From Bacillus sp. FJAT-26390 (GTDB lineage: Bacteria; Bacillota; Bacilli; Paenibacillales; Paenibacillaceae): DNA of 64,000 bases. Under the pieces are notes generated by a model, which was not told the DNA's origin, did not search any database, and worked only from the letters and a program-made list of their open reading frames with translations. The stretch is from assembly GCF_001682865.1 (NCBI RefSeq), contig NZ_MAQX01000003.1:17437-81436 (forward strand), given 5' to 3'. Positions 1 through 8,416 of the stretch are shown here, piece after piece. The position numbers and the translations under genes were made by a program. The number at the start of each line of letters is the position of its first letter. Position 1 is the stretch's first letter.

Positions 1-219
1 ATTCGGTAATATTAGTTTAATTTAGGGATTGAGTAGAGCCTTAATCTAATGGAGTGAGCATAGTTGCTATGTCTCTCAAAACAAAATCCCGTCCTATGAG
101 AGGGTAGGCTTTTAGCAATATTTAGCATCTAGGCTTATGATAGGGTTTCCGATAGAAAAATACCATTTAGGTTGGGACAGCACAAATAGAATTGTCCGAA
201 AGTAAAATAACTTAATAAG

Positions 220-1857
220 TTACGCCATCTGAACTAAATTTTCGGTCAGGAGCTTTTGAATAACTTCTTCCTTTGGCCTGACATAAATTGTTTTATGGGC
301 TCCAAGTAACACCAATCCCATTGGGGCGCCTTTGGGCTTTTTAAGAGTCTTGACTTGACAATAATTTACTTCGACCGAATCAGAGGCCTTGATTTGAGAA
401 AAGTAAGCAGCCAGTAAGGCCCCATAATATAATGTTTCTTCATCAGGTGTTGCGGTATTTATAACAACATGTGCTCCGTGATAACTTTTTACGTGCAGCC
501 ATAAATCCTCTTTCTTGGCATAATGGAAGGTTAGGTAATCATTCTGAATACTGTTCTTGCCTACGAAGATTTTAATATCATGATCGAATTGAAATGTCAT
601 AATGTTAGGCTTCCTGTTCTGCTTTTTCTTCGTTGATTGGTTTTTCTTTGCTTTGAAATAGCCGTGTTTTTCAAGCTCCCTGCGGATTTCTAATACATCT
701 ATGCTATCAGCCTGTTCAAGCCGGGACTCAAGCCGAAAAAAATAATCTGATTCCAGTTTACAAAGCACAATTTGCTCCTTGAGTTTGGTATGAGCAATTT
801 TTCCTTTGTGGTATTTTTCATAGTATTTTTGAGCATTTTGTTTTGCACTCAGTTTGGTGTCTAACGGAATATGAAGCATTTCTCCTGTCATAAAATCCTT
901 GAGATCGGCAGAAGCATCGTTGCGGGGCAGCAGATGATAGTATGTGTAAAGTAGATCCGCATAGGTACGATATTGTTCAAAATGCCCGACTTCAAGAACT
1001 GCTTGCTCCAATTTTGAAAGTTTTCGAGAGCGTTTAATTAATTCATTTCGTACCAATTGGAATAAACTCTCTGTTTGCTGACGAGTTTTCATTTTATAAA
1101 AGGCAATATCTACACCTTCCATAATTGGATAAAAACTCAATTTTCCCCTCAAGTGTGTTAGCGGAATGCAATGAAAATGGATACCCTGCTCTGTTTCCGA
1201 CAAATAAAGCTTGTCGCTTCTATTTAGCTCATACATAATTTCGTAAAATGACTGCCCCTGTTGTATGCGGTATTGAAATTCACGGCTTAACAGAGGTGAA
1301 AAACCATGAAATTGTGTTACAAGTGACTCTGATTCATTTATGGAAGACGGCTGAAAAGGATTCTGTTTTCCACTATAATCAAATGGAAGGTGATAATCGG
1401 CTTCAGGTGAGAGTGTCCGCGCACTGGCTTTGCAGAGCGATGTTTGTTTCATTGCACCAATAATGTTATTCGCTTCATCGACAAGTATGATGTTTGCATC
1501 TTTGCCTAGTAGTTCAATGTAAAGTGAGAAGCGAACTGCCTCAACACTGATTTGAAAGCAGTATACTCGTTCAACACCGACCTGTTCCATACTTTGGATG
1601 ACGCCAGCGCGTAGATGTTTTTCCAGTAATATCAAAAATTCAATTACCTGCTTCGATTCCGAATAATTTTCTTCTGTGAAATTTATACGGTTATTTTGAG
1701 AATGAATGCTGATAATCAACCTAAGTTTACGCTCGTTTGATTGTCCATCCAGGAGAATCTCCGTATCGGAAATCTGTAAGATCTTATTGATTGTCATCGG
1801 TAGATTAGTCTTGATTTCTTTATCAAGTTGATGCATTAGTAAACCGTCAAATGCCAT
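220..1857 (-). CDS. rqcH: NFACT-family ribosome quality control factor (RqcH-like)
   Basis: Predicted 545-residue NFACT protein. In Bacillus the family binds stalled 50S subunits carrying peptidyl-tRNA and directs C-terminal alanine tailing. The N-terminal NFACT-N start (MAFDGLL), a central coiled-coil stretch rich in K/E, and the C-terminal NFACT-R core (DLWLHVKSYHGAHVVI) are all visible, and the length is close to the usual 560-570. The start is set at 1857, because the ATG 18 bases upstream overlaps the ribosome site AAAGGCGG, which lies 7 bases before this ATG. The catalytic Asp-Arg pair expected near residue 97 (GLDRI in Bacillus) reads GVERV here, so Asp is replaced by Glu. Overall divergence suggests an accessory paralogue rather than the housekeeping copy; that is inference. 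No operon partner is visible. Confidence 0.85.
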   Translation of the reverse strand: MAFDGLLMHQLDKEIKTNLPMTINKILQISDTEILLDGQSNERKLRLIISIHSQNNRINFTEENYSESKQVIEFLILLEKHLRAGVIQSMEQVGVERVYCFQISVEAVRFSLYIELLGKDANIILVDEANNIIGAMKQTSLCKASARTLSPEADYHLPFDYSGKQNPFQPSSINESESLVTQFHGFSPLLSREFQYRIQQGQSFYEIMYELNRSDKLYLSETEQGIHFHCIPLTHLRGKLSFYPIMEGVDIAFYKMKTRQQTESLFQLVRNELIKRSRKLSKLEQAVLEVGHFEQYRTYADLLYTYYHLLPRNDASADLKDFMTGEMLHIPLDTKLSAKQNAQKYYEKYHKGKIAHTKLKEQIVLCKLESDYFFRLESRLEQADSIDVLEIRRELEKHGYFKAKKNQSTKKKQNRKPNIMTFQFDHDIKIFVGKNSIQNDYLTFHYAKKEDLWLHVKSYHGAHVVINTATPDEETLYYGALLAAYFSQIKASDSVEVNYCQVKTLKKPKGAPMGLVLLGAHKTIYVRPKEEVIQKLLTENLVQMA

Positions 1858-2127
1858 GAATATTCCGCCTTTCATCAGAGATATTTACAATGGGTTGGAA
1901 ATTATGATCTTGTATACATTACTGTAATTATTGTGACAGCATCTTTTGCGATAATGAGCTTGTCATCTCGTAGAATATCATACACATTCAGAATAATTGA
2001 AAATGCGGTTTCAACACCGGGAATATTGCTTGCGCTTTATTAACAATTTATCTGCTGCAGGTGTGACAATAAGCGCCTTCCTATCTGCACCTTTAATTGT
2101 TCTTCCAAATACTCTTTTAAAATGGGC

Positions 2128-2155
2128 GCAAAAAAAACGCCTGTACCGGCGCTTT
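2128..2155 (-). terminator. Rho-independent terminator, minus strand
   Basis: Read on the minus strand, AAAGCGCC - GGTACA - GGCGTTTT forms an 8-bp stem (one G-U pair) running straight into a run of T. It lies 12 bases past the stop of the small reading frame at 2168-2302 and would end that transcript. Confidence 0.6.
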
Positions 2156-2167
2156 ACATGTGTGATT

Positions 2168-2302
2168 TCATTTCCTGAATACCGAATGAAATGTACTACA
2201 TAAACAAAACCTATACATTGAAAGCCAAAAGTACGGTAGCAGATTATTCACATTTAGTGGAACAGCAAAACTTAAATATGACTTATTTACAATAGCATCC
2301 AT
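2168..2302 (-). CDS. Possible small protein, 44 residues
   Basis: An ATG follows a near-perfect ribosome site (AAAGGAGG, 7-base spacer) and opens a 44-codon frame (MDAIVNKSYLSFAVPL...) that stops just before a minus-strand terminator. The middle (LLPYFWLSMYRFCLC) is hydrophobic and aromatic. A ribosome site, short frame and terminator together form a complete small transcription unit. I recognise no family. It could instead be the frameshifted start of a lost longer gene, so the function is left open. Confidence 0.4.
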   Translation of the reverse strand: MDAIVNKSYLSFAVPLNVNNLLPYFWLSMYRFCLCSTFHSVFRK

Positions 2303-2432
2303 TACTTTGACCTCCTTTGCACATTGTAGATACAATATTTTCGGCCAGTCATACATTCCGTACACTTAGAATATCAAATAACTTTGTAACTCACTATACA
2401 CAAAATGTCTCTGTATCGTTTTGTATAAACAA

Positions 2433-2475
2433 AATAAACCGAGGGAACGACTCTATGTTGTTCCTTCGGTTTATT
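2433..2475. terminator. Strong hairpin, probable bidirectional terminator
   Basis: AATAAACCGAGGGAAC and its near-complement GTTCCTTCGGTTTATT (one mismatch in 16) are separated by an 11-base loop. It lies between the small minus-strand unit and the chemoreceptor relic. AT-rich outer arms on both sides make it usable in either direction. Confidence 0.6.
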
Positions 2476-2564
2476 CATCATTACCTCGTATTCAATTGTA
2501 AAACCTCGTAATTCCCAGTATTTTAAGAATTTTTACAACCAGATCCTTGTTGCTACGCACATGC

Positions 2565-2813
2565 AGTGAATCATGTTGGGAAAACATCAGCCGCTGCCGA
2601 ACAAATGACAGCAATCTCGCAGGAGTTCATGAGTTCGCCGCTTCGCTGCAGGAGATCGATCACTTGGCGTATCTTTCTAATGATCTTGCGCAAAAAATTT
2701 CGTCCGCAACGACAGAGCAATTCGCCGCAACGACGGAGCTTTCGGCTTCGGCCGACTCGATGAACCGGATTTCTGAGGAGATGCTCCTTCTGGTCAAGCA
2801 ATTAAAGCTATAG
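2565..2813 (+). pseudogene. Relic of the C-terminal end of a methyl-accepting chemotaxis protein
   Basis: The last about 80 residues of a chemoreceptor signalling domain are readable in two frames: HVGKTSAAAEQMTAISQEF, then, after a +1/-1 shift near 2630, AASLQEIDHLAYLSNDLAQ and onward to [19 protein letters not shown]. The same tail closes the chemoreceptors at 13290-15049 and 41360-43120. Everything upstream of this tail (membrane segments, Cache, HAMP and most of the signalling hairpin) is missing. Its position just before a NarL-type kinase/regulator pair fits a shortened copy of the module seen elsewhere in the window. Confidence 0.8.
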
Positions 2814-3236
2814 TCGAGAGGAAAATCTCATGTACCATTTTATATTAAGTGTGGGAGCCATTCTCATGGATCCCACTTAGCAATGTAGTGGATTCGGTTG
2901 GGAATATGGTGTCGTTCATGAATGATATAATAGACAAAAAGTGTGTATATTGTTTATAATTATGTTTGATTAATATTAACAGGGGCTTTAGTCGTCAGCG
3001 CATATGCGTTAAAGTTTCTGACCACCCTATCGCAGGGTTCAAGAAAGCAAAGGCGTATAAGATCGAGCCTCATATGGAGAAGGTATATGAATATCCATAT
3101 AAGGCCATCGGAAACGGAATAATTATAAAGGACTATATATCTTCAAGGACAATTGACAACAATAGGAGCTAAATAATTTGAACTTAAATTAGACAGTAAT
3201 CATGCGTAAATTATAATGGGAGGGGAAATAGAGATA
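2814..3236. other. Non-coding stretch upstream of the kinase gene
   Basis: AT-rich spacer of about 420 bases. A short frame at 2966-3172 (SDHPIAGFKKAKAYKIEP...) has some coding character but no ribosome site and no recognisable family. A TTGACA at 3153-3158 could be a -35 box, but no good -10 box follows at the right distance. Confidence 0.4.
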
Positions 3237-4460
3237 GTGCAACAAAAAACGGATAATTTACTTCGGAGTCCCCTCTTGTGGAAGCTTTTCTTTGGGTTAA
3301 AGCTCATTTTTGGTTTAATCATAGCAGGTATTTTTTATTTTGAAAATTCGAATATTGTATTTTGGGGCCTAAGTTTTGTTATCTTTTCAGTGGTAGCATT
3401 CTTTATTGTTTATCGGTTTTATGCCAAAATGAAAAAGCAAAATTTGCTTTTTCACCTTCTGATTTTAGATTTTTTGGTATCCGCATCGTATGGCTACGTT
3501 TTTATTGGCGGGGAAATTCCCAATTACCTGTTTGTTGGAATTACGGCATTAGCTATACTTATGTTTATAAAAAATACCCGCATACTTATACTCGCATGTG
3601 TTTTATTGATGTTATTCTTAGTTGTTACGATGGGTATTATTGACTGGTACTTGAATAAACGTCTCGATGAGGCCGGCTATTTTATAGCCTGCTCTTTTAT
3701 TATTTTCGCATGCATCGTGACGGTTTTAATTAATTTCTACCAAAGGGCGCGCAGGGATACATTGCAACTGTATGCGCAATTAAAACAGTCCCATGTGCAA
3801 TTGCAGGAAAATGCTCTCAAGGCGGAAGAGTGGGCGACAGCAAGAGAAAGAGTGCGAATCGCCAGAGAAATTCATGATACGGTAGGTCATAAACTGACGG
3901 CATTGTTGGTCCAAATGCAAGTGGCACGTAAGATAAGTACGATTGATCCAATACGCGGAGAACAGTCCTATTTGGAGTGCGAGGGATTAATTCGCTCATC
4001 TTTACAAGAAGTGCGATTATCGGTAAGGGCAATACGAGATGAACCTATTAAATCCACTTTTTTGAACGATAGCCTTGAAAAGCTGTCAGAGGAGTTTACC
4101 AAATATGCACAGGTCCATACTGATTTTAAAGTGGTTGGGATTCCCGTTGCCATTCCTAGCAATCTACAATTGACTGCTTACCGAATCGCCCAGGAATCGC
4201 TAACAAATGCTCAGAAACATGGAGATGCGAATCATGCTGAAATCTCGTTATCTTATTCTGACAACGGCTTTTTTCTTTGCGTAAGCAATGACGGTAAAGT
4301 GCCTGACGAACTAAAACCTGGGTTTGGGTTAATCAGCTTGCAAGAACGAGTGAAGGAGTGGAATGGAGAGGTGCATTTTAGGATGGATCCCATTAAGGGC
4401 TTCGCTGTTGAAGTCGAATTTCCATATTCTTTGATAGATGCGGAGCGTGAAATGAATTGA
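3237..4460 (+). CDS. NarL-type sensor histidine kinase
   Basis: Membrane sensor kinase of 407 residues that should phosphorylate the regulator encoded next to it. About six membrane helices fill residues 10-170, with no large extracellular domain, so it probably senses within the membrane. A short coiled coil leads to the HisKA_3 box (REIHDTVGH, phospho-His about 213) and a HATPase domain with the N box (AQESLTNAQKHG) and G box (PGFGLISLQERV). The GTG at 3237 is chosen because GGGAGGGG lies 11 bases upstream; the ATG at 3216 overlaps that site. The same choice gives 407 residues in the paralogue at 44390-45613. The stop overlaps the regulator start by 4 bases (TTGA). The signal is unknown. 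Confidence 0.88.
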   Translation: MQQKTDNLLRSPLLWKLFFGLKLIFGLIIAGIFYFENSNIVFWGLSFVIFSVVAFFIVYRFYAKMKKQNLLFHLLILDFLVSASYGYVFIGGEIPNYLFVGITALAILMFIKNTRILILACVLLMLFLVVTMGIIDWYLNKRLDEAGYFIACSFIIFACIVTVLINFYQRARRDTLQLYAQLKQSHVQLQENALKAEEWATARERVRIAREIHDTVGHKLTALLVQMQVARKISTIDPIRGEQSYLECEGLIRSSLQEVRLSVRAIRDEPIKSTFLNDSLEKLSEEFTKYAQVHTDFKVVGIPVAIPSNLQLTAYRIAQESLTNAQKHGDANHAEISLSYSDNGFFLCVSNDGKVPDELKPGFGLISLQERVKEWNGEVHFRMDPIKGFAVEVEFPYSLIDAEREMN

Positions 4461-5119
4461 GGATTCTTATCGTTGACGATCAACGGATTTTGAGAGACGG
4501 GCTTGCGAAGATCATCGGCATGGAACCTGGTATGGAAGTGATTGGAACTGCAGTGGATGGAAGAGATGCCTATTCCAAAGTGGTGGAATGGCGGCCGGAT
4601 GTGGTGTTAATGGACATTCGAATGCCGGGAATGGATGGCGTCGAAGGATCAGAATTGATTCTCAAGAATTTTCCCAAGACAAAGATATTGATTCTGACCA
4701 CTTTCGATGACGCGGAATTGATTATTCAGGTTTTGGAAAACGGCGTCCATGGGTATTTATTGAAAGATATGCCTGCGGAAGCGATCATAAGCGCTATTCA
4801 AACCATCTACAATGGTGGAACAGTACTGCAACACGATATGACTTCGATGCTGCTAAAAGAGTTAAAGAAAATGTCTGAAATGAATCCGGAGAAAACGCAT
4901 ACCTTAAGTTGTGATGAACCGGAAGGGTTTGGGTCACTGACCTTACGGGAGAAAGAGGTACTGGCTTTATTGGGACAAGGATTGAATAATAAAGAAATCG
5001 CAAGCTCGCTGTTTCTTACGGAAGGTACAGTGAAAAATCATGTCTCAAATCTCATCGCCAAGCTCGGTCTGCGCGACAGAACGCAAGCTGCTGTATTTTC
5101 GGTTCGGCATCTCATTTAA
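4457..5119 (+). CDS. NarL/FixJ-type response regulator
   Basis: DNA-binding regulator of 220 residues. The receiver domain has acidic pocket DD at 7-8, phospho-Asp 53 in LMDIRMPG, conserved T in ILTTFDD and K in YLLKDMP. The C-terminal LuxR-type helix-turn-helix reads LTLREKEVLALLGQGLNNKE and GTVKNHVSNLIAKLGLRDRT. It starts with TTG, overlapping the kinase stop, so the two are translationally coupled. It is clearly related to the intact regulator at 43731-44393 and to the broken one at 11917-12634. Unlike those, it is not followed by a DinB gene. The targets are unknown. Confidence 0.9.
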   Translation: MRILIVDDQRILRDGLAKIIGMEPGMEVIGTAVDGRDAYSKVVEWRPDVVLMDIRMPGMDGVEGSELILKNFPKTKILILTTFDDAELIIQVLENGVHGYLLKDMPAEAIISAIQTIYNGGTVLQHDMTSMLLKELKKMSEMNPEKTHTLSCDEPEGFGSLTLREKEVLALLGQGLNNKEIASSLFLTEGTVKNHVSNLIAKLGLRDRTQAAVFSVRHLI

Positions 5120-5129
5120 ACATCATAAG

Positions 5130-5193
5130 GCATGACTTTTGGCAGGTGGCATGAAATTTTTCATGCTTCAGTGATCAAAAGTCGTGCTTTTTC
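5130..5193 (+). terminator. Terminator after the kinase/regulator operon
   Basis: GCATGACTTTTG (5130-5141) pairs with CAAAAGTCGTGC (5176-5187), and a smaller hairpin (GGCATGAAATTTTTCATGC) is nested inside. A T-rich run follows. It closes the operon ending at 5119. Confidence 0.8.
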
Positions 5194-5372
5194 TTTTATA
5201 AATACATGACGTCTCACAGGTTTGTATTCTTTGGCTTCTTGTTAGAATCAATGTATAAGAAAAAGGAGGTGGAAAGCTGACTTTAAATAAGAAAAGCTCG
5301 ATGAGCACCGTCAATAAGATAACTTAGCAAGAAAATAGGAACTAAACATTCAAATTCAGGAGGAAAGAAATC

Positions 5373-6302
5373 ATGAAATTCATCAAGAGCAAAACCCTTT
5401 TAACCGCATCACTAGCAGCAGCAATCATCGTAACCGGGGTCGGTCTGGCAGGTAGCGCATCCAGACCAAACGTTGCGAATGCAGCTACTCCAAATTATTC
5501 CAATGAAGTCGCTGACACTGGTAGTGGACATTATGTCACCGTTGAAAAAAACACGAGGTTGTACGTTGAGGACGTAGGCAAAGGCAAACCGGTCATCTTT
5601 CTTCATGGTTGGCCGTTTAACCATGAGATGTTCGAATATCAACAAAATACGTTGCCTGCCAAGGGAATTCGGTTTATCGGAATCGACCTCAGAGGATTCG
5701 GCAAATCAGACCACACTTACAACGGCAATAACATGCAAACCTACGCGGATGATGTTCGTGCCGTAATTGAAAAACTCAATTTAAAAGACGCCACACTAGT
5801 AGGTTTCTCCATGGGATCAACCGTCGCAACCCAATATATGACCAAATATCATGACAACAGGGTTTCCAAATTAATTCTCACCGCTGCCCCCACGCCAAAA
5901 TGGGGACTTCCGAAGGAAGTCATCGATGGCCTCGTAGCCAGTCTGATCCAGGACCGCCCTAAAACACTTGCAGTCGGCGCAGACACTTTCGTAACGAAGC
6001 CTTCTACGGAGTATATGGCATGGCTTAGTCAGTTGGGACTCGAAGCGGATGCCCACACAACCATCGAAAGCATTAAATCAGTGGCTGCCACGGATTTGAC
6101 CGAAAAATTGAACCAAATCAAAGTGCCGACTCTTATTTTGCACGGCGTTCAAGATAAAACCGTTCCATTTGCAGTTGCGGAAGAATTGCATAAGGGAATC
6201 AATAACTCCAAGTTGGTGCCTTTCGAAAACAGCGGTCACGGGATTTTCTATGATGAAAAAGACAAATACAACGAACAGATCATTAATTTTGTCCGTCCAT
6301 AA
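5373..6302 (+). CDS. Secreted alpha/beta hydrolase
   Basis: Hydrolase of 309 residues with a Sec signal peptide: KSK followed by a hydrophobic run, with likely cleavage after VANA near residue 37. The alpha/beta core shows the oxyanion motif HGWPF, nucleophile elbow GFSMGS, late Asp in HGVQDKTVP and catalytic His in NSGHG. This is the haloperoxidase/aryl-esterase branch, so the substrate is probably a small ester or similar. AGGAGG lies about 10 bases before the ATG. It stands alone between a terminator and msrB. A second possible ribosome site (AAAGGAGGTGG near 5263) has no convincing gene behind it. Confidence 0.85.
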   Translation: MKFIKSKTLLTASLAAAIIVTGVGLAGSASRPNVANAATPNYSNEVADTGSGHYVTVEKNTRLYVEDVGKGKPVIFLHGWPFNHEMFEYQQNTLPAKGIRFIGIDLRGFGKSDHTYNGNNMQTYADDVRAVIEKLNLKDATLVGFSMGSTVATQYMTKYHDNRVSKLILTAAPTPKWGLPKEVIDGLVASLIQDRPKTLAVGADTFVTKPSTEYMAWLSQLGLEADAHTTIESIKSVAATDLTEKLNQIKVPTLILHGVQDKTVPFAVAEELHKGINNSKLVPFENSGHGIFYDEKDKYNEQIINFVRP

Positions 6303-6553
6303 CGGCTTTTATATAGAATAGGCGCTGACGTAAAAGTAAGTTCTAGAACTTGGCGGCGCTAGGGTTGCCACTCGTGCTCCGCCATATATAATCTTGGTAC
6401 ACTGCTGCCTACTTAACAAAGCTGAAGGCACTGAATTAATAAACAACGTAGAAATCGACTTCGAGGGAGTCTATCGATGCCAATATCGAAGTAGTTATGA
6501 TCGTTGAGGTTAATTAGTGGACATAATCAATTCTTTGGGGTGGGGATATCTAA

Positions 6554-7018
6554 ATGAAGAATAGTGCAAAGCAAAGTTTCAATAATGAATTTAACAAAGC
6601 AGAAAAGTTGAAGGCACTGACCAAAATTCAGTATTACGTAACTCAGAATAAAGCGGACGAGTCGCCTTTTCAAAACGAATATTGGGATAACGAAGAAGAG
6701 GGGATCTACGTAGATATTGTTTCGGGTGAGCCGTTGTTTAGCTCTAAGGACAAATATGATGCAGGTACAGGTTGGCCAAGTTTTACAAAGCCTTTGAATC
6801 CCAAAAATGTTAAACTAAAACGCAATTTTTTTTGGGGGATTGAAGTCAGAAGCCGTGATGCTGATTCCTTTCTAGGCAACGTGTTCAAGGATGGACCTCA
6901 ACCAATGGGACTGCGATTTTGCATGAACTCTGCAGCCATGGATTTTGTTCCGAAAGTTGATCTTGTAAAAAGAGGTTATGGAGCTTATGCCACGCAATTT
7001 AACAAGCAGAAACTTTGA
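6554..7018 (+). CDS. msrB: Peptide methionine-R-sulfoxide reductase, atypical active site
   Basis: MsrB domain of 154 residues that would reduce methionine-R-sulfoxide in proteins. The family core is clear: [30 protein letters not shown] and catalytic Cys in RFCMNSAAM. Three usual features differ. The position before GWPSF is Thr where many homologues have the resolving Cys (CGWPSF). The SHLGHVF motif reads SFLGNVF, so two conserved His are lost. No CxxC zinc pairs are present. It may be a weakened enzyme or have different chemistry. The ribosome site GGGGTGGGG lies 9 bases upstream. It stands alone. Confidence 0.85.
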   Translation: MKNSAKQSFNNEFNKAEKLKALTKIQYYVTQNKADESPFQNEYWDNEEEGIYVDIVSGEPLFSSKDKYDAGTGWPSFTKPLNPKNVKLKRNFFWGIEVRSRDADSFLGNVFKDGPQPMGLRFCMNSAAMDFVPKVDLVKRGYGAYATQFNKQKL

Positions 7019-7171
7019 TATCACTATTAATTTATGCAAATATTATTTAACTTAGGCGAAATCGCCGATCCGATGACGATGTCTTTCGTCCCAAAACGAG
7101 CTTGTTCGCGCTGAATGCGCTATCGAAGCGGCATAGAGTACAAGAAAAACGGAAAACGAGGAGCAGTTAAA

Positions 7172-7558
7172 ATGAAAGCAATTAAAATCATCAATTGGAT
7201 TTTTGTGGGCATTGTCAGTTTATATTTCTTTATAAGTGGTTTTGTAGATTTAGCTCATACTCCTCAAACTGTTGAGATAGTCACCAAGTTGGGGTATCCG
7301 GAATACTTTTTGAATGTACTTGGAATCGCAAAAGTTCTGGGAATTATCGTGCTACTTGTTCCAAAATTCAATAGATTAAAAGAGTGGGCGTATGCTGGAT
7401 TCACTATCGATGCCATATCGGCTATCTGGTCAAACATTGCGAGTGGCTACCCTGCGGAAAGCATTGCAGCTGTTGTAGCGATTGTGCTTCTAATGGCCTC
7501 CTACATCGTGTTCCGCAAACTTCAAAACGAAATCCATTTGAGATCCGGCAACGTATAA
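7172..7558 (+). CDS. DoxX-like membrane protein
   Basis: Small integral membrane protein of 128 residues with four helices (about 5-25, 45-65, 70-90 and 95-115). The overall pattern (FFISGFVDLAHTPQTVEIVTK ... LNVLGIAKVLGIIVLLVP ... WAYAGFTIDAISA) fits the DoxX-like family, whose members are often linked to redox or stress genes. The biochemical role is not established for this branch. The start is the ATG at 7172 with GAGGAG 7 bases upstream, not the earlier in-frame codon. It converges with the TetR relic, with only about 20 bases between stops. Confidence 0.75.
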   Translation: MKAIKIINWIFVGIVSLYFFISGFVDLAHTPQTVEIVTKLGYPEYFLNVLGIAKVLGIIVLLVPKFNRLKEWAYAGFTIDAISAIWSNIASGYPAESIAAVVAIVLLMASYIVFRKLQNEIHLRSGNV

Positions 7559-7580
7559 AAACGAAAAGACAGAGCAGGTT

Positions 7581-8033
7581 TTACACCTGATCTGTCCCTT
7601 GACGAATAGTGGTCTGATTACTCAAGAGAAATTTGGTGCCGACGATTTCCCGAAGGAGGATATTGTCTTGCAACAGGATAATATTCAATTCAGGAAAAAC
7701 CGATTGTGACTCTAGAAGGAAAACCTCCGTAATCTTCCCGACGAGCATTATGGACTGTTCGAATAGTTGCTGAAACAAAACCCCGAATGATTCTTCGTTA
7801 TTCTCCGGTTTACGATCTTCCAACCGCTCAATGTAATCCGTGAAAACACGAACGACACCCTCAATCACTTCTTCTTTTGAAGAAAAATATTTATACATTG
7901 TTGCCCGGCTAACATTCATCAACTTGGCGATGTCTTCCATTCTTAAATGTTGAAAGCCTTCATTTATAAAAATTGAGACTTTCTTCAGCAATTTTGGTTT
8001 TTGACCCGTATCGATTTCTGGAATGTTATTCAA
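7581..8033 (-). pseudogene. TetR-family regulator with internal deletion
   Basis: The first 118 residues match the intact TetR at 16506-17174 almost residue for residue, including the helix-turn-helix (MEDIAKLMNVSRATMYKYF). After SQSVFPEL the next about 35 residues are missing in frame. The text then resumes at NIILLQDNILLREI and ends early, about 45 residues short. The ligand pocket and dimer face are thus damaged although the DNA-binding part is whole. It lies divergent from an aldehyde dehydrogenase remnant, as the intact copy lies divergent from a full dehydrogenase. It is probably inactive, or at best a ligand-blind repressor. Confidence 0.75.
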
Positions 8034-8101
8034 TTCACAGCCTACTCCAGAGAAACTTTACCCCATTATACAAAAATGCGATATAGATATACACATATAT
8101 T

Positions 8102-8154
8102 AATAAGACATTTTATATATTTTTTGTTTACTTTGATTTAAGATGGTGTTATTT
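8102..8154 (+). promoter_or_regulatory. Shared promoter/operator sequence, copy 1
   Basis: AATAAGACATTTTA followed by TTGTTTACTTT, with TTTACT (8127-8132) as -35 and TTATTT (8149-8154) as -10 at 16 bases. The same arrangement recurs at 17245-17299 and 20016-20068. Two of the three copies lie between a TetR gene and its divergent partner, so it is probably the TetR operator overlapping the promoter. Confidence 0.6.
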
Positions 8155-8207
8155 TTATTGGTGTTCGGACAGGAGGGATTGATGACACAGAAACAAAAGG
8201 TAACCAG

Positions 8208-8398
8208 GTGAAGCGTAAAGCGAATGAGCTAGCGTCCCGGAATCAAGCCGGCGTCGTGCTTATTAACGGATCAGGCTTTGAAATGAAAGCTCCCTGCGGA
8301 GGCTTCAAGCATTCAGGTATCGGTCGCGAGTACGGCGTTCTCGGTATGGAAGACTGATTGGAAACAAAACGATTACCGGATTCGATCTGCAAATGTAA
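8208..8398 (+). pseudogene. Last codons of an aldehyde dehydrogenase
   Basis: About 60 codons match the C-terminus of the intact dehydrogenase at 17378-18799: KANELASR, AGVVLING, GFEMKAPCGGFKHSGIGREY. A TGA at 8355 replaces the expected Cys/Glu codon before LETK, and a one-base loss just after shifts the ending (TITGFDLQM). All catalytic parts are gone. A short start (AGGAGGG, ATG near 8181) from the original promoter side is joined out of frame, so a deletion removed about 400 codons. Confidence 0.8.
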
Positions 8399-8416
8399 CG
8401 GAAAGAGGGGATATTC

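Noticed and set aside
165..180. Word TTAGGTTGGGACA near the left edge resembling CTAGGTTGGGACG (inverted at 10316-10330)
   Set aside because: It could be an insertion-sequence end shared with the IS1380 relic, but the match is about 12 bases and no element is visible beside the left copy.
2966..3172. Short plus-strand frame of 68 codons
   Set aside because: Some coding character (SDHPIAGFKKAKAYKIEP), but no ribosome site, start only at a weak codon and no family.
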